Counted from the stretch's first letter, positions 46,268 through 57,587 are shown. The stretch: DNA of 64,000 bases from Channallabes apus (GCA_030522415.1 CM060107.1:53064718-53128717); one strand, 5' to 3'. The notes: a model not told the origin generated them from the sequence alone. Translations and numbers: made by a program.

Positions 46268-47069
46268 TATAGATCAGTGTGATGATGCATATAGTAACAG
46301 TCACACTTGTACTTACTTGTATACTATAATTCCTTTTTTCGGTGCCAGCTTATGGGATGGCGGTGTAAGCTCTGCACATGTGTCGTATCATCAAAAGGAA
46401 TTTCGATCATTACGGAGTGAAGCATGGTACTGTTGTGTTGATCAATGATATTCAGTGTCCTGTCTTCATTTAGACTGTCATTGCTTCTTTAAGACCTGAG
46501 AATGTCTGCACACACATTTGTATGGATCCCACAGTTTGCAGGAAACTGAAGTGTGAAGGTCTGCAATGTTTCAGATGTAAAATGTGACTGTGATTCTGTT
46601 CTAATACAAAAGTATTTGCAAAGTAAACCAGATTGAGTTTAGACGTCATGTCTTGTCAAATTTGGCAAATAAATGTTTAATTAAAATGGTAATGTGTGTA
46701 TTGTGTCTTTGTTTATAATTAGATATGTCATTAGATACATTGGAAAAAAAACTTGATTAAAAGCTAAATATACAGTATTTATTAATATATGTATGAATTA
46801 AATTAATTTAAAATAAGTAAAAGTAGCACATTTGTTTGTTAAATAATAGTCTAATTTTCAGTTTCTTCTACCTTCCATTTCAATCATATTCACTTAGGGT
46901 AACCTTACATTAACTTCTGATTTTCATTACATTTACTCAATTTTGTACATTATTGTACTAAAAAAAGTTATTCAGGTCTACTTAAATTTTTAGATTTATA
47001 TTGATATTTTTAAGTGTAAAAATGTTTCACCAAAAAAATTGAGTACAGCAGAGTTTTATTTTTTAGAGT

Positions 47070-47307
47070 TGTTCTTTCCGGCTGATGACTTTATATGAGA
47101 CTGATATGAACACAGCACTGCTCCACTTCACCTCCCAGTAACAGCGTCCGCACACACTCTCTTTACTCAACACCTGAATCTAGTAGTGAGATCTATCTGA
47201 ATAATCAGACTACTGCTGCTTTCTCACACTGTATCTCACCGCTGACCGCTAACCACATAATGAGGTTACAATGTGCCGTGTTGGGATCCAAAGTCAGATA
47301 ACAGAAA
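47070..47307 (-). pseudogene. finTRIM SPRY exon fragment, second copy
   Basis: It matches 7354-7593 closely and begins at the same SPRY nucleotide. Here the acceptor has decayed (TTTAAA in place of TTTTAG). Left neighbour is the right end of a CACT-type element instead of transposase coding sequence. Confidence 0.7.
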
Positions 47308-47739
47308 TTTAAAATAAAACGGAAAAACAAATTGAACAATATGAAGGGAGAAATGCCTTAGCATTAGCTAGGGAGGGGATGACTGGGGTATTGGCCTATA
47401 ACAAAAAAATCCATCCATATATTCAATATATTTAATCTACAGGGTGGGTGAAAAGTAACTATGTATTAAAAATAGATAATGTCTATATTTCAAATAAAAA
47501 TTTATTGAAACAAATTGTACATGTACTTTATTACATAGGCAAATAAAAGAAAATATTTAAATCTCAAAGCATCAACCAGTTAATAGAAGCGCCTAGCAGC
47601 GGTCATTTGACCGCAATGGGGGAAAAAAATAAAAATAAATACTCCACACTTGATCTAAATCCAGGAGCCTCCTTTCATGACTTTTTCTAGATCTGTGAGC
47701 TTAATCACCCAGCATGCTGACATTTTCAAAATCGCACCA

Positions 47740-48000
47740 GTAAAAGCCAGTATAAAGCTATTTTTCCCTTATTTACATCAAATTGCTGACAGCTGCACGG
47801 CGGCGTGACGTTTCCTGCCTTTTCCAACCTGCGATTCTCGTTTCTCTCAGCAGATGGCGCAAGGGATCGCGCATACTGTACTATCTATGTATATATTTAC
47901 TGTACTATATATATATATATAGAAAAGGCAGGAAACGTCATGGCGCCGCACAGCTGTCAGGAATTTCACGTAAATAAGAGCAAAATAGCTTTTTTACTCT
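47740..48000. repeat. Fold-back inverted repeat
   Basis: Arms at about 47745-47825 and 47923-48000 are complementary over about 78 bp with some mismatches, including TGACGTTTCCTGCCTTTTC against GAAAAGGCAGGAAACGTCA. The loop is about 97 bp with an (AT)n. Only one arm exists at 20985-21060. Confidence 0.75.
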
Positions 48001-48348
48001 CTATTACTGAAAGTAATCATTGCAGTTACTCTTAACATTAATGCTTGTAGAGACTGCAGGAAAAGAGAAGCACTGTATTAGCTGGTGCAACAGAAGCCGA
48101 CAGATGAACACATACAGTATTTATATACACACAATACAAGGTCTTTAGGTTTTCAATGAAATAGTAAATTTGCAAAAATAAAAAATCAGGAAACTCCATC
48201 TGGCTGAACAACACATCACTAAGATCAAGTGTGTTTTAGAAGAGCTGAAGTTCTACGTCGCTGGTCGTTGCTTCACCCTCGTTTGTCACATGGGTGAGTG
48301 ATGTGAGTGATGTTCTTGGAGCTTCACTCATGTTCTGTTCTTTCTGCA

Positions 48349-48454
48349 GTTACACTGGAGGATTCTTTCACTACACCAGACCACAGAGAACTGGCTGCCT
48401 CACTGCCTCGACTTGGCTGCCACCCCACCTTTACTGGTGTACTGACACAGGTAA
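48349..48454 (+). other. Exon-like segment of unknown gene
   Basis: Acceptor TTTCTGCAG, an open stretch (VTLEDSFTTPDHRELAASLP then RLGCHPTFTGVLTQ) and donor GTAACT. An AATAAA follows at about 48546. It could be a small host exon, part of an LTR-type element, or captured sequence; I do not recognise it. Confidence 0.3.
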
Positions 48455-49187
48455 CTCTACACTGCCACCTGAGTCACTGCTTCTCAACTGTCTCCCTGCA
48501 CTGCAAAGAAGCCGCACTGGATTCTCCACATTCCTAGCTTTGGATAATAAAAGAGCTCATGTTTCTCTGTGTCCACTGGTCTCTGTGTCCCTGTGTCCCC
48601 GCCTCCATCATAGTTCTTACAGTTTATATCACAGAATGTATCAATGAGGAAAGAGAAAACTGTACTGTGTGTGTGTGTGTGTGTATGTGTGTGTGTGAGT
48701 GAGAGAGTACTTGTCCTCTATGCCTTAGTGATTTATAAATGAACACACTGCTCATACACTGCTAATGTGCCTCATATTAAACACAACCCCAGTGATAATC
48801 TTGTTTGATTAATTGATTTCATCCTGTCTGTTTATTTGAATGTTGTTTAATCACATAAAGGTAAAATATCCAATCATTTTTCTCTATAATTAATCTATTA
48901 AAGTGTTGTTTAGTTTCTAATTAGACATACTGTTTTGGCTTTATAGAAATATTTTTGACTCTCTAACATTTTCATATAAATGTGTAAGAAATAAGAGACA
49001 TAAAATGCTTTCTGGGGACGTGAACGTCATCAAATGTTATTGTGGTAGTGTTTTATTATTGAACATTATTGGAAATTAATCTTTAATGATTTCATTAATA
49101 TTTTGACTTTACAGGCTCTGAGTGTCTCTTATTGAAGTTAAATAAATATTATCAAGTTGATATAAATCACATTTCTCCTCACAGCTG

Positions 49188-50255
49188 CCACATCCGTAGT
49201 GGTACGGGCTGTTGGTGTAGCCGTGGGCTCACAAAAGGCAGGCATAAATGCAGAGGGTTCTGGTGTGAATAATAAAGTCTTTTATTGCAAATGAACAAAT
49301 CAAAACTCAAACCAAATAAACAAAACTCTGGCTCTTTCAGCTCAACATACACACAGACTCTTTAAACAGAACACACGGGATACAAACTTGGGGAACATGA
49401 AGCGGGGAACTAGAACACTGTACTCAAGCTCGAGGTTACAACACAGGCTATACAACAGTCAGGCTCTAATACCTGGGACATTGAACAGGGCTCTGTGTTG
49501 TGACACCCGGCTTGAGACATACTGGTGTTAAGACTGGGAACATGTAACTTGAACTAAAACAAAACGTGGGGGAACCTGTGCTTCTACGGGCGACACACAC
49601 ACACTCTCCAGGGAGCTAGACTCACACTAACGCACACGTACTCCGCTAAGAACACACACACCCATATCTAGGCACGTCGTACACACACTCACCGCTCTGG
49701 TCATATCATACACACACCTCTAGGCACAGCATACACTCTCTCACACTTAGGCACACATACCTACCCCTAAATACCCACATACCTATAACTATACATACAC
49801 ACATACTCACAACCCAGCATTTCACACACTCACCCGTAGAAGGTACACAGGCTTAAGACTTAGACTAATGGGGAGAGACTTTGCAAAACATGAGGGAGAA
49901 ACCAACAGAAATAACCCAAAACAATAAGACACCACACACTCCTCACAATAATCTAAACACAGGTAAATCTAAACATACACACACACATTTAACCAAAACA
50001 ACATGCCTACAGAGCCAGATGAACATAAATAAACAAAAATAACAAAACTAAAGCCCACTAGACAATGTTAATGCTCGACCCAGTTTCCCAGAGCTAACAG
50101 CTTTTTATTAGGTTGCTAATGAGCCTCCCCGGCACAGGTGACACTTAGTCATCACCTGACCGAGGTGCCTTCTGGGAAACTGGGTCTTCACACAAAAAAC
50201 CTCCAAAACATAAACGTGACCACAGTGCCCTCTAGTGGCAGTCCCTTACAACAGC
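49188..50255. mobile_element. 1.07-kb insertion, possibly a solo LTR
   Basis: Absent from the B unit, where CACAGCTACTTGAAATG is continuous at about 23768. Flanks repeat ACAGCT-like bases (4-6 bp). The minus strand starts TGTAAGGGACTGCCACTAGA and has AATAAA about 90 bp from the other end, as an LTR would. Much of it is (CA)-rich. No genes. Confidence 0.5.
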
Positions 50256-50418
50256 TACTTGAAATGAACCAAAGATCACTATAAAAGTGTCTTAAATACA
50301 TATTAAAGTTTAACTCTGAGTGTTTGTGTTTTTTATATTTTCTCTAAAGCAGCTACTCGAAACACAGATAACTATCTCATGAGTGACCTCCGTCATAGAC
50401 TTTTACTGCTGTACTGAG

Positions 50419-50645
50419 ATGAGATGGTCTTTCGGCTGCTCCCGGCAAGGGGTCGCCACAGCGGAATATCCAGTCCGTACTACAACTTGGCACAGGTTTT
50501 ACGCCGGATGCCCTTCCTGATGCAACCCTCCCATTTTATCCGGGCTTGGGACCGGCATTGTATCCACTGTATGCACTGGCTGGAATCGAACCCGGGCCGT
50601 CCGCATGGCAGGCGAAACACCTACCACTGAGCCACCAGTGCCTTA
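50419..50645 (-). mobile_element. tRNA-Gly-derived SINE
   Basis: The minus strand begins GGCACTGGTGGCTCAGTGGT and has CGCCTGCCATGCGGACGGCC and GGTTCGATTCC, strongly like tRNA-Gly(GCC) with A and B boxes, then a SINE tail containing GGGAGCAGCCGAAAGA. The B unit lacks it (about 23932). Confidence 0.8.
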
Positions 50646-51266
50646 CCTGTATGATATTTAATAACATTAATATTGGAATTTATAACAACTGATCTTTGTG
50701 AGAACTAAACCACAGATATTGATTTATTACTGAATTCTTTTATTTTTCATTAATTTCCTAGTTACAATCATGACACATAAATATTACTCATAATAATACA
50801 AGTCTGTGTTTACACAGTGTTACGTACATACAGTATAAAGATATTTGTTCTGAAGATTTAAAAATACACTGCATTACAAAAATTTACTTCTGATATTTTT
50901 TTAAAAACCTTTTTTTAACAGAATAAGAAAAAAAAAAGGATTTCCCATAATATTTTCAGCTGTGTGTGTGTGTGTGTGGTCAGTTTTCAATAATGTAAAT
51001 ATAAAGTTATTCTAAAGTGACGTCTGATGTGCCGAATCTCACCGCGGCTCTTCACACAGATACAACTTTATAATAATACATTTAATACATTTAATAATAC
51101 ATCTGTTTATTTTTATTAAACTATTTTCAGTGTTAATATTTACTCTATAATTGTCGCTGTGTTAAATTACTGAGCTGTTTGTGCAGCTGGATTGTGTGTT
51201 AGTGAGACAGACGACTGAGCAACAATGTGACAATGTGCAGGAATTTTACACAAAACACTACACACT

Positions 51267-51796
51267 TTATTCTGCATCACACAATCTCACAGTAGAACCA
51301 GAACACCCAAACCCAAACCCAGCGTACAGAGGCTGAGTGAATGTGGTGTGGACTCTGTGGAGGAGCTTCATCGTGTCAGAGACGCTGTAGAAGGACAGAG
51401 TTCCTGCACTGTGATCCACATACACTCCTATTCTGGAGGATGATGGAGCTCTGAGATCAGTATTAATGTAGTTGTGACAGAAACAGAGAGAAGAAGAAGA
51501 ACGACACCACAGACTCCAGGACTGATTGTTGTGTCCAAACCCACACTCATTACCCCGTCCTTTCCTGCTGATGTCTTTATATGAGACTGATATGGACACA
51601 GGACCGCTCCACTCCACCTCCCAGTAACAGCGTCCACACACACTCTCCTTACACAACACCTGACGCCAGTAATCAAATCTCTCTGGATGATCAGAGTACT
51701 GGTGCTCTCTCTTACTGCGTCTCACCGCTCGGTTCTTCTCAGACAGAATGAGGTCACGATGTGTCGTGTTGGGATCCAGAGTCAGATAACAGAAAT
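51267..51796 (-). CDS. finTRIM C exon 6 (SPRY)
   Basis: 530 nt coding the whole PRY/SPRY: FCYLTLDPNT, YWEVEWSGP, SISVSYKDISRKG, SSRIGVYVDHSAGTLSFYSV and the terminal STVRLCDAE. No frame break. TAA at 51267-51269 lies inside an AATAAA hexamer (51266-51271 on the plus strand reads TTTATT), so coding and possible poly(A) signal overlap. SPRY is the target-recognition domain of TRIM proteins. Its intron 5 is enlarged to about 6.2 kb by the SINE and gypsy insertions. Confidence 0.9.
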
Positions 51797-52107
51797 CTAA
51801 AATAAAAGAGAAAAACAAACTGAACAATGTGAACATGTTGGGTTTAATTTATAGAATACTGTATATTCATAGGCTCGATTCCCGTCTCTGTGTGCATGGA
51901 GTTTGCATGTTCTCCCCGTGCTTGGTGGGTTTCCTCCGGGTACTCCGGTTTCCTCCCACAGTCCAAAGATATGCAGGTTAGGCTAATTGGCGTTCCTAAA
52001 TTGCCCGTAGCGTATGAATGGGTGTGTGAGTGTGTTTATGTGTGTGTGCCCTGCGATGGATTGGCACCCTGTCCAGGGTGTACCCCGCCTAGTGCCCGAA
52101 GTCTCCT

Positions 52108-52513
52108 TGTCATGCACACTCAGCCGCGACCGGCACCAGGACCCGGAAGTAAGGCGGTCGCGAAGCTGAAAGCATGAAAGGAAACAAGATGGCGCCGCAC
52201 ATCGCTCTGTCATTGAGTTAAGCCCATGTCTGTTCGGAATCGTTCCAGTATATGTGAGTACTCACTTTCTTGGCTATCTTTTCAGACTGAGTGTGTGTTT
52301 ATAGGACTAGGGTTAGATTGTGTCTTTCCTGTGCTCATTGAGTGTGAGAGTCCTTATAGTAAATCGCGTGATTATCCTGCCTGCTCGTGTTTATCCGCGT
52401 TTGGGTTTACCATTCACGCTACAGGACTAACTGCTAAGGCTATCTGTTCATCCCGGTTAGTTCGTGACAGATAGCACGATCATCATTCTGGTCATCCCGG
52501 TTAGTTCGTGACA
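52108..52513 (+). repeat. 5' LTR of gypsy element
   Basis: 406 bp, TG...CA. Compared with 56898-57303 I count three differences (at 52176, near 52353 and near 52421). The TATA-like ATAAAAG of the 3' LTR is ATGAAAG here. It contains GCTCTGTCATT (52204-52214), the candidate transcript start and self-primer. Confidence 0.9.
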
Positions 52514-52525
52514 GAATGACAGAGC
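52204..52525 (+). other. Candidate self-primer and primer-binding site
   Basis: GCTCTGTCATT at 52204-52214 is the exact complement of AATGACAGAGC at 52515-52525, one base after the LTR end. In the 3' LTR the same motif (56994) is 30 nt downstream of ATAAAAG (56964). The layout equals the Tf1/sushi scheme in which the 11-nt RNA 5' end primes reverse transcription. No tRNA-type site (TGG...) is next to the LTR. Confidence 0.65.
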
Positions 52526-53555
52526 CAGCAGTAAACCCAACGGATTACGCCCGCCTTCGCGGTGTGGTTGACCAGCATGCTTTGCTCATTAATGCGCTAA
52601 CCGCGGAGCTCGGTTCTCTGCGCCGGAGTGTCCGAGACACCGCGGCCTTGCGCCGCGAGGTCACGGAGCTTAGGCAGGAGAACGCGGGCCTTCGGGCGGC
52701 GGTTAGTGGGCTGGCTAGCGGTCCGCCCGCCGCGTCGGTCGCGGCACCGCACCACCCCCCCCCCCCCCTTCTGACGTTTTTTTAGCTCTTCCACATAAAT
52801 GGGATGGCACGGATGGGAAATGCAGTGTGTTTTTAACATCGCTGGAACTGGTGTTTGAGTTCAATGCCACCAAGTACTCCACCGACCGGCTGCGTATTGC
52901 ACTCCTCGTCTCGTTGCTATCAGGGCAGGCAGCAGAGTGGGCCACGGCAGTCTTCCGCGCTGACACAGACACTGCGCACTCCTATAATGAGTTCACCCGT
53001 CAGCTCAAGCTAACATTTGAACATCCCGCGGGCGAGGTGGAGACCGACACAAAGCTCTACCACCTGCGACAGGGAGGACTGTCCGTGAGTAAATATACCG
53101 TATTCCGGACCCTCGCCATCCAAACCTCCTGGGGAGACGCAGCTCTCCGGACGTCCTACTTCGAGGGGCTGGCTAATCGTATCAAAGACGAGCTAGCCGG
53201 ACGAGAGCTCCCAGCCACACTGGAGGGGCTAATCCAGCTAGCCCTCCGGATCGATCAGCGCCTCCTCTCTCGCCCGAAGCCAGCGCCCCGAACCCTGTCG
53301 CCACCATCCATTTATGCCTACACTGCACCAAGACCACCACCCACCATCACCACAGCTCTTCCTGGACGTGTCGGATCTCCACCCCCTGCCGTGGTTGACA
53401 CCGGAGCCGGGGAACCCATGCAACTAGGGCGCGCCTCCCTGACCGTGGCGGAACGCCAGAGACGTTACCGCGAGGGACTGTGCGCCTATTGCGGCTCAGC
53501 AGCGCACCACCGAGCCACCTGTCCGTCTCGTCCGGGAAACGCCCAGACCCGGTGA
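52516..53555 (+). pseudogene. Gypsy gag, frameshifted
   Basis: ATG 52516 starts MTEPAVNPTDYARLRGVVDQ with a coiled coil-like region; the frame breaks in a C-run (about 52756-52769) and continues from about 52780 in another frame through the capsid-like part (FEFNATKYSTDRLRIALLVS) to a CCHC knuckle (CAYCGSAAHHRATC) and TGA at 53553-53555. The ATG lies within the candidate primer-binding site. The protein should coat RNA in the virus-like particle. The homopolymer could be a real lesion or an assembly error. Confidence 0.85.
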
Positions 53556-56500
53556 GAGATAGGAGAGACTCCCCGGGTACCATCCACCTCTCCGCCACCA
53601 CCGATCACACCGCCACTCGACTCACGGTTCAGGTAACCCTCCACCTTGGCCACAAACGGGTCAGAAGTGCCGCGTTCATCGATTCCGGTGCCGCGGGTAA
53701 CTTCATTGACTCAACATACGCCAAAGGATTGGGGGTAAAGATTGAGGCGTTATCCCAGCCAATGAGAATCATCTCAGTCGACGGGCGGCCCCTCTCATCC
53801 AGCCCCATCACCCAGCAGACTCTACCCATCACTCTCGTCCTCGGCCAACATCAGGAGTCCATACAATTTCACCTCACACCCATATCATCTCCACCCATCA
53901 TCCTCGGCTATCCCTGGCTCTTACAGCACGACCCACTCATCTCCTGGTCTCAGAACCGGATCCTTCAATGGGGGCCGACCTGTACCGACTTATGCCTACA
54001 GGCCCAGGCTGGGACGTGTTCCAGGGAGTCCGAGGCCCCCGACGTCGAAATCCACGCCATTCCTCCACCATATCGAGACTTGGCTGAAGTGTTCTGTAAA
54101 CGCCGGGCCAGCCACCTTCCACCTCACCGACCCTACGACCTAGCCATTGAACTCCAGCCAGGCTCCAGCCCCCCCCCGCGGCCATCTCTACTCCCTCTCT
54201 ACCAACGAGACCCAGGCTATGGAGGAGTATGTCACCAACGCCCTGCGAAATGGCACCATCAGACCCTCCTCTTCGCCGGCTGCCGCGGGGTTCTTCTTCA
54301 TAAAGAAGAAAGGGGGCGAACTTCGTCCATGTGTCGACTATCGGGGGCTAAATAAGATCACCATTCGGAATCGTCACCCTCTGCCTCTCACCAACTCAGC
54401 CCTGGACGCCCTCTCTGGTGCCACCATGTTCACTAAGTTGGACCTCCGGAGCGCCTACAACTTGGTACGCATCAGAGAGGGTGATGAGTGGAAGACAGCC
54501 TTCATCACCCCTACCGGACACTATGAGAGCCTGGTCATCCCATTTGGTCTCTGCAACGCACCCTCGGCCTTCCAAGCCTTCATCAACGATGTCCTCCGGG
54601 ACATGCTAGGCCGATGGGTGTTTGTTTATCTGGATGACATTTTTATTTATTCACGCACCCCCACTGAACACACCAAACACGTTCGAGCTGTCCTTAAGAG
54701 ATTGCTCGCCCACCAGCTGTACTGTAAGCTGGAAAAGTGTGCTTTTCACGAGCACTCCACCACGTTCCTGGGTTTTGTCATCTCGCCCCAGGGTGTGGCC
54801 ATGGACCCGCAGAAGCTGGAGGTTGTACGTCACTGGCCCCTACCCAGGACACTCAAACAGCTCCAACGCTTTCTCGGGTTTGCGAACTTTTATCGGCGCT
54901 TTATCCGGGGCTACAGTACAGTTGCAGAACCGCTCACTGCACTTACCAGGCTCTCCAACAGTTCTTTTCGACTTAACCCTACCGCCATCTCAGCTTTTCA
55001 TCAACTCTGTCATCTGTTCACCACCGCACCCATCCTGCTTCATCCAGATGCCAGCCAACCGTTCGTTGTGGAGGTGGACGCGTCGGAGGTGGGCGCCGGC
55101 GCTGTTCTCTCCCAACGAGGTCCAGACCAGAAGCTGCACCCATGTGGCTTCTACTCCAAAAAATTTAACCCCACTCAGCAGCGATACGGTGTGGGGGACC
55201 GCGAACTGCTGGGCATAAAGTGGGCCTTGGAGGAGTGGCGTCACTGTCTCCAGGGCGCCAGTGAGCCATTCATCGTCTGGACGGACCACCAAAACCTGAT
55301 CACCATCCGTAGTTTGAAGCAGTTAAACCCACGACAGGCACGGTGGGCACTGTTCTTCGAACAATTCAACTTCCACCTCTCGTACCGCCCGGGGTCGAAG
55401 AACACCAAGGCTGACGCCCTCTCCCAGCAACACGAGCGAGAGACGCCCCGGGCGGACCCCGTGCCTGTCCTTCCACCTACCCGCATCATCGCACCCCTGC
55501 AGTGGAACCTGGAGACGAGGGTCCGCCAGGCACTGACCAGGGACCCAGCGCCGGCAGGTGTGCCGCCCGGACGGCTCTTCGTCCCCGAACGACTCCGAAC
55601 GGAGGTCCTCCAGTGGGGCCATTCGTCACCCGTCGCAGGGCACCAGGGAAGCCGGAGAACCACCACCTTCATCGGCCGGGCTTTCTGGTGGCCCTCCATG
55701 AGGAGGGAAATCACCGAGTTCGTTCGGGCGTGCCCAATGTGTGCCAGGGCGAAGGACATTAATCAACCAACTCCAGGGGAACTCCAACCACTCCCAGTTC
55801 CCCGTCGACCCTGGTCCCACATTGCCGTGGATTTCATCACGGGCCTGCCGGATTCAGATGGAAGAGACGTCATCCTGACCATTGTGGATCGCTTCTCCAA
55901 GGCAGTGCACCTGGTGGCCCTCGCCGGACTCCCGTCAGCGAAGGAGACAGCCGAGCTGATTTTGGAACACGTAGTCTGATTGCATGGGTTCCCAAAGGAC
56001 ATCGTCTCGGACAGAGGTCCCCAGTTCACCGCCCGGTTCTGGAAGGCCTTCTGCCGTCTGATCGATTCGTCCTGCAGTTTGTCTTCCGGCTACCACCCTC
56101 AGACGAACGGTCAGACGGAGCGAACCAACCAACAGCTGGAGCGCTACCTGAGATGTTTTGTCGGACCGCCAGCGCTCCTGGGCCCGCTACCTCAAGTGGG
56201 CTGAGTTATCCCATAACCTCCATGTCTCCTCAGCCACCAGCCTGAGCCCATTTGAGGTGTGCTATGGTTTCCAGCCTCCAATGTTCACCCACCAGGAACC
56301 GGAGGTTGATGTACCATTGGCCCAACAGTTGGTTCGCCGGTGCCGGCGGCTATGGCACCAAGCCAACCTCGCCATCCGACGCACCAACGCCAACTATGTG
56401 GCCCAACACCGCCGCCGGCACCCCCCGGGACGATTGTACCACGTAGGTGACAAAGTGTGGCTATCAACCAGAAACCTCCACCTGCACACCGAGTCCAAAA

Positions 56501-56967
56501 AATTATCACCAAGATTCATCGGGCCATACCGCATCACGCTCAGGATCAACCCTGTCACCTACCGGCTCCAGCTGCCTGCGGCGCTCCGGATCCACCCCGT
56601 CTTCCACACCTCACAGTTGAAACCATTCACCACCTCACCCATGGTTCCACCCACCCCCCCTGCTCCTCCTCCCCGAATCATTGACGGCGGTCCCGCCTAC
56701 ACCGTGCGACGGATCCTCGACTCGCGCCCTCGGGGCAGGGGCACCCAGTATCTGGTCGACTGGGAGGGCTACGGCCCCGAGGAGCGGTCCTGGGTTCCGG
56801 CTCGCTTCATCCTCGACTCCGGGCTCATTAGGGACTACCGTCACCGGGTATCCTCCACCCCTGGACCGTCCGGAGTCGGTCCTGGACGGGGGGGTACTGT
56901 CATGCACACTCAGCCGCGACCGGCACCAGGACCCGGAAGTAAGGCGGTCGCGAAGCTGAAAGCATAA
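53556..56967 (+). pseudogene. Gypsy pol, broken in three places
   Basis: Protease with DSGAAGNF in the frame open to 54355. A C-run at about 54170-54178 changes frame to the RT (54147-55979): LRPCVDYRGLN, FTKLDLRSAYN, YLDDIFIYS; RNase H with VEVDASEVGAG and WTDHQNL; integrase zinc site (H...H, CPMC) and the first core motif AVDFITGLPD. A TGA at 55977-55979 interrupts the core; the frame resumes with [11 protein letters not shown] and [12 protein letters not shown] 2-nt loss near 56158 shifts the frame again. The last part has the GPYRI domain and a chromodomain (YLVDWEGYG, EERSWVPA). The copy cannot be autonomous. Confidence 0.9.
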
Positions 56968-57507
56968 AAGGAAACAAGATGGCGCCGCACATCGCTCTGT
57001 CATTGAGTTAAGCCCATGTCTGTTCGGAATCGTTCCAGTATATGTGAGTACTCACTTTCTTGGCTATCTTTTCAGACTGAGTGTGTGTTTATAGGACTAG
57101 GGTTAGATTGTGTCTTTCCTGTGCTCATTGAGTGTGAGAGTCCTTATAGTAAATCACGTGATTATCCTGCCTGCTCGTGTTTATCCGCGTTTGGGTTTAC
57201 CATTCACGCTACAGGGCTAACTGCTAAGGCTATCTGTTCATCCCGGTTAGTTCGTGACAGATAGCACGATCATCATTCTGGTCATCCCGGTTAGTTCGTG
57301 ACAGAATGACAGAGCCAGCAGTAAACCCAGCGGATTACGCCCGCCTTCGCGGTGTGGTTGACCAGCATGCTTTGCTCATTAATGCGCTAACCGCGGAGCT
57401 CGGTTCTCTGCGCCGGAGTGTCCGAGACACCGCGGCCTTGTTCATCCCGGTTAGTTCGTGACAGATAGCACGATCATCATTCTGGTCATCCCGGTTAGTT
57501 CGTGACA
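56898..57507 (+). repeat. 3' LTR with duplicated extension
   Basis: A full LTR copy (56898-57303) with intact ATAAAAG, then a repeat of the leader and first 45 gag codons (57304-57440, cf. 52514-52650), then the final 67 nt of the LTR (57441-57507). The outer end is followed by the CTCCT target duplication, so this structure was present at integration. A G-rich polypurine stretch precedes the LTR (about 56885-56894). Confidence 0.85.
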
Positions 57508-57587
57508 CTCCTGGGATAGGCTCCAGGTCCCCCACGACCCTGAACACAGGATTAAGCAGTATAGAAAATGAATGAATGTATATTCAT

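Larger units (their letters stand above)
43576..47069 (+). mobile_element. CACT-ended element with exon-like cargo
   Basis: The left end CACTCTAAAAATGATTC follows TA (43574-43575). The right end TTATTTTTTAGAGT is the near-exact reverse complement of the CACTCTAAAAAATAA end at 4439, lacking only the last base, and is joined to a SPRY fragment. No transposase is seen. A GC-rich, promoter-like stretch (44860-45110), a signal-peptide-like first exon (45116-45180) and a MITE (45971-46267) lie inside. The two ends may belong to one element or to two rearranged ones, since the target duplication is not preserved. Confidence 0.45.
52108..57507 (+). mobile_element. Ty3/gypsy chromovirus-type LTR retrotransposon
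   Basis: 5400 bp, TGTCATGC at the left and CGTGACA at the right, with a 5-bp duplication CTCCT (52103-52107, 57508-57512). Order: LTR, gag with zinc knuckle, protease, RT, RNase H, integrase, chromodomain, LTR. The order and the chromodomain place it with the chromoviruses (Tf1/sushi-like by primer). The 3' end is abnormal: a complete 406-bp LTR, then 137 nt of leader and gag start, then the last 67 nt of the LTR. The plus-strand genes run against finTRIM C. Confidence 0.9.
51871..57576 (+). mobile_element. SINE-type repeat split by gypsy element
   Basis: The left part (51871-52107) and right part (57513-57576) join as one repeat with GGAGTTTGCATGTTCTCCCC, CCTCCCACAGTCCAAAGA and GATTAAGCAGTATAGA near the end with a GAAT tail. 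The flanking duplication is TGTATATTCAT (51860-51870 and 57577-57587), and the B unit has a single copy at about 25157-25167. It therefore inserted into finTRIM C intron 5 first, and the gypsy element then landed in it. Confidence 0.85.

Noticed and set aside
50560..50645. tRNA-Gly gene
   Set aside because: Strong tRNA-Gly likeness, but the acceptor stem is not restored and a SINE tail follows; absent from the B unit.
52226..52474. 82-codon open frame repeated in both LTRs (also 57016-57264)
   Set aside because: The two are identical because LTRs are copies; it lies in the R/U5 leader and has no recognisable domain.
54622..55218. 198-codon frame overlapping gypsy RT
   Set aside because: A shadow of the RT/RNase H frame in GC-rich coding sequence.
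55241..55759. 172-codon minus-strand frame in gypsy pol
   Set aside because: Antisense shadow of the integrase/RNase H region; no motif.
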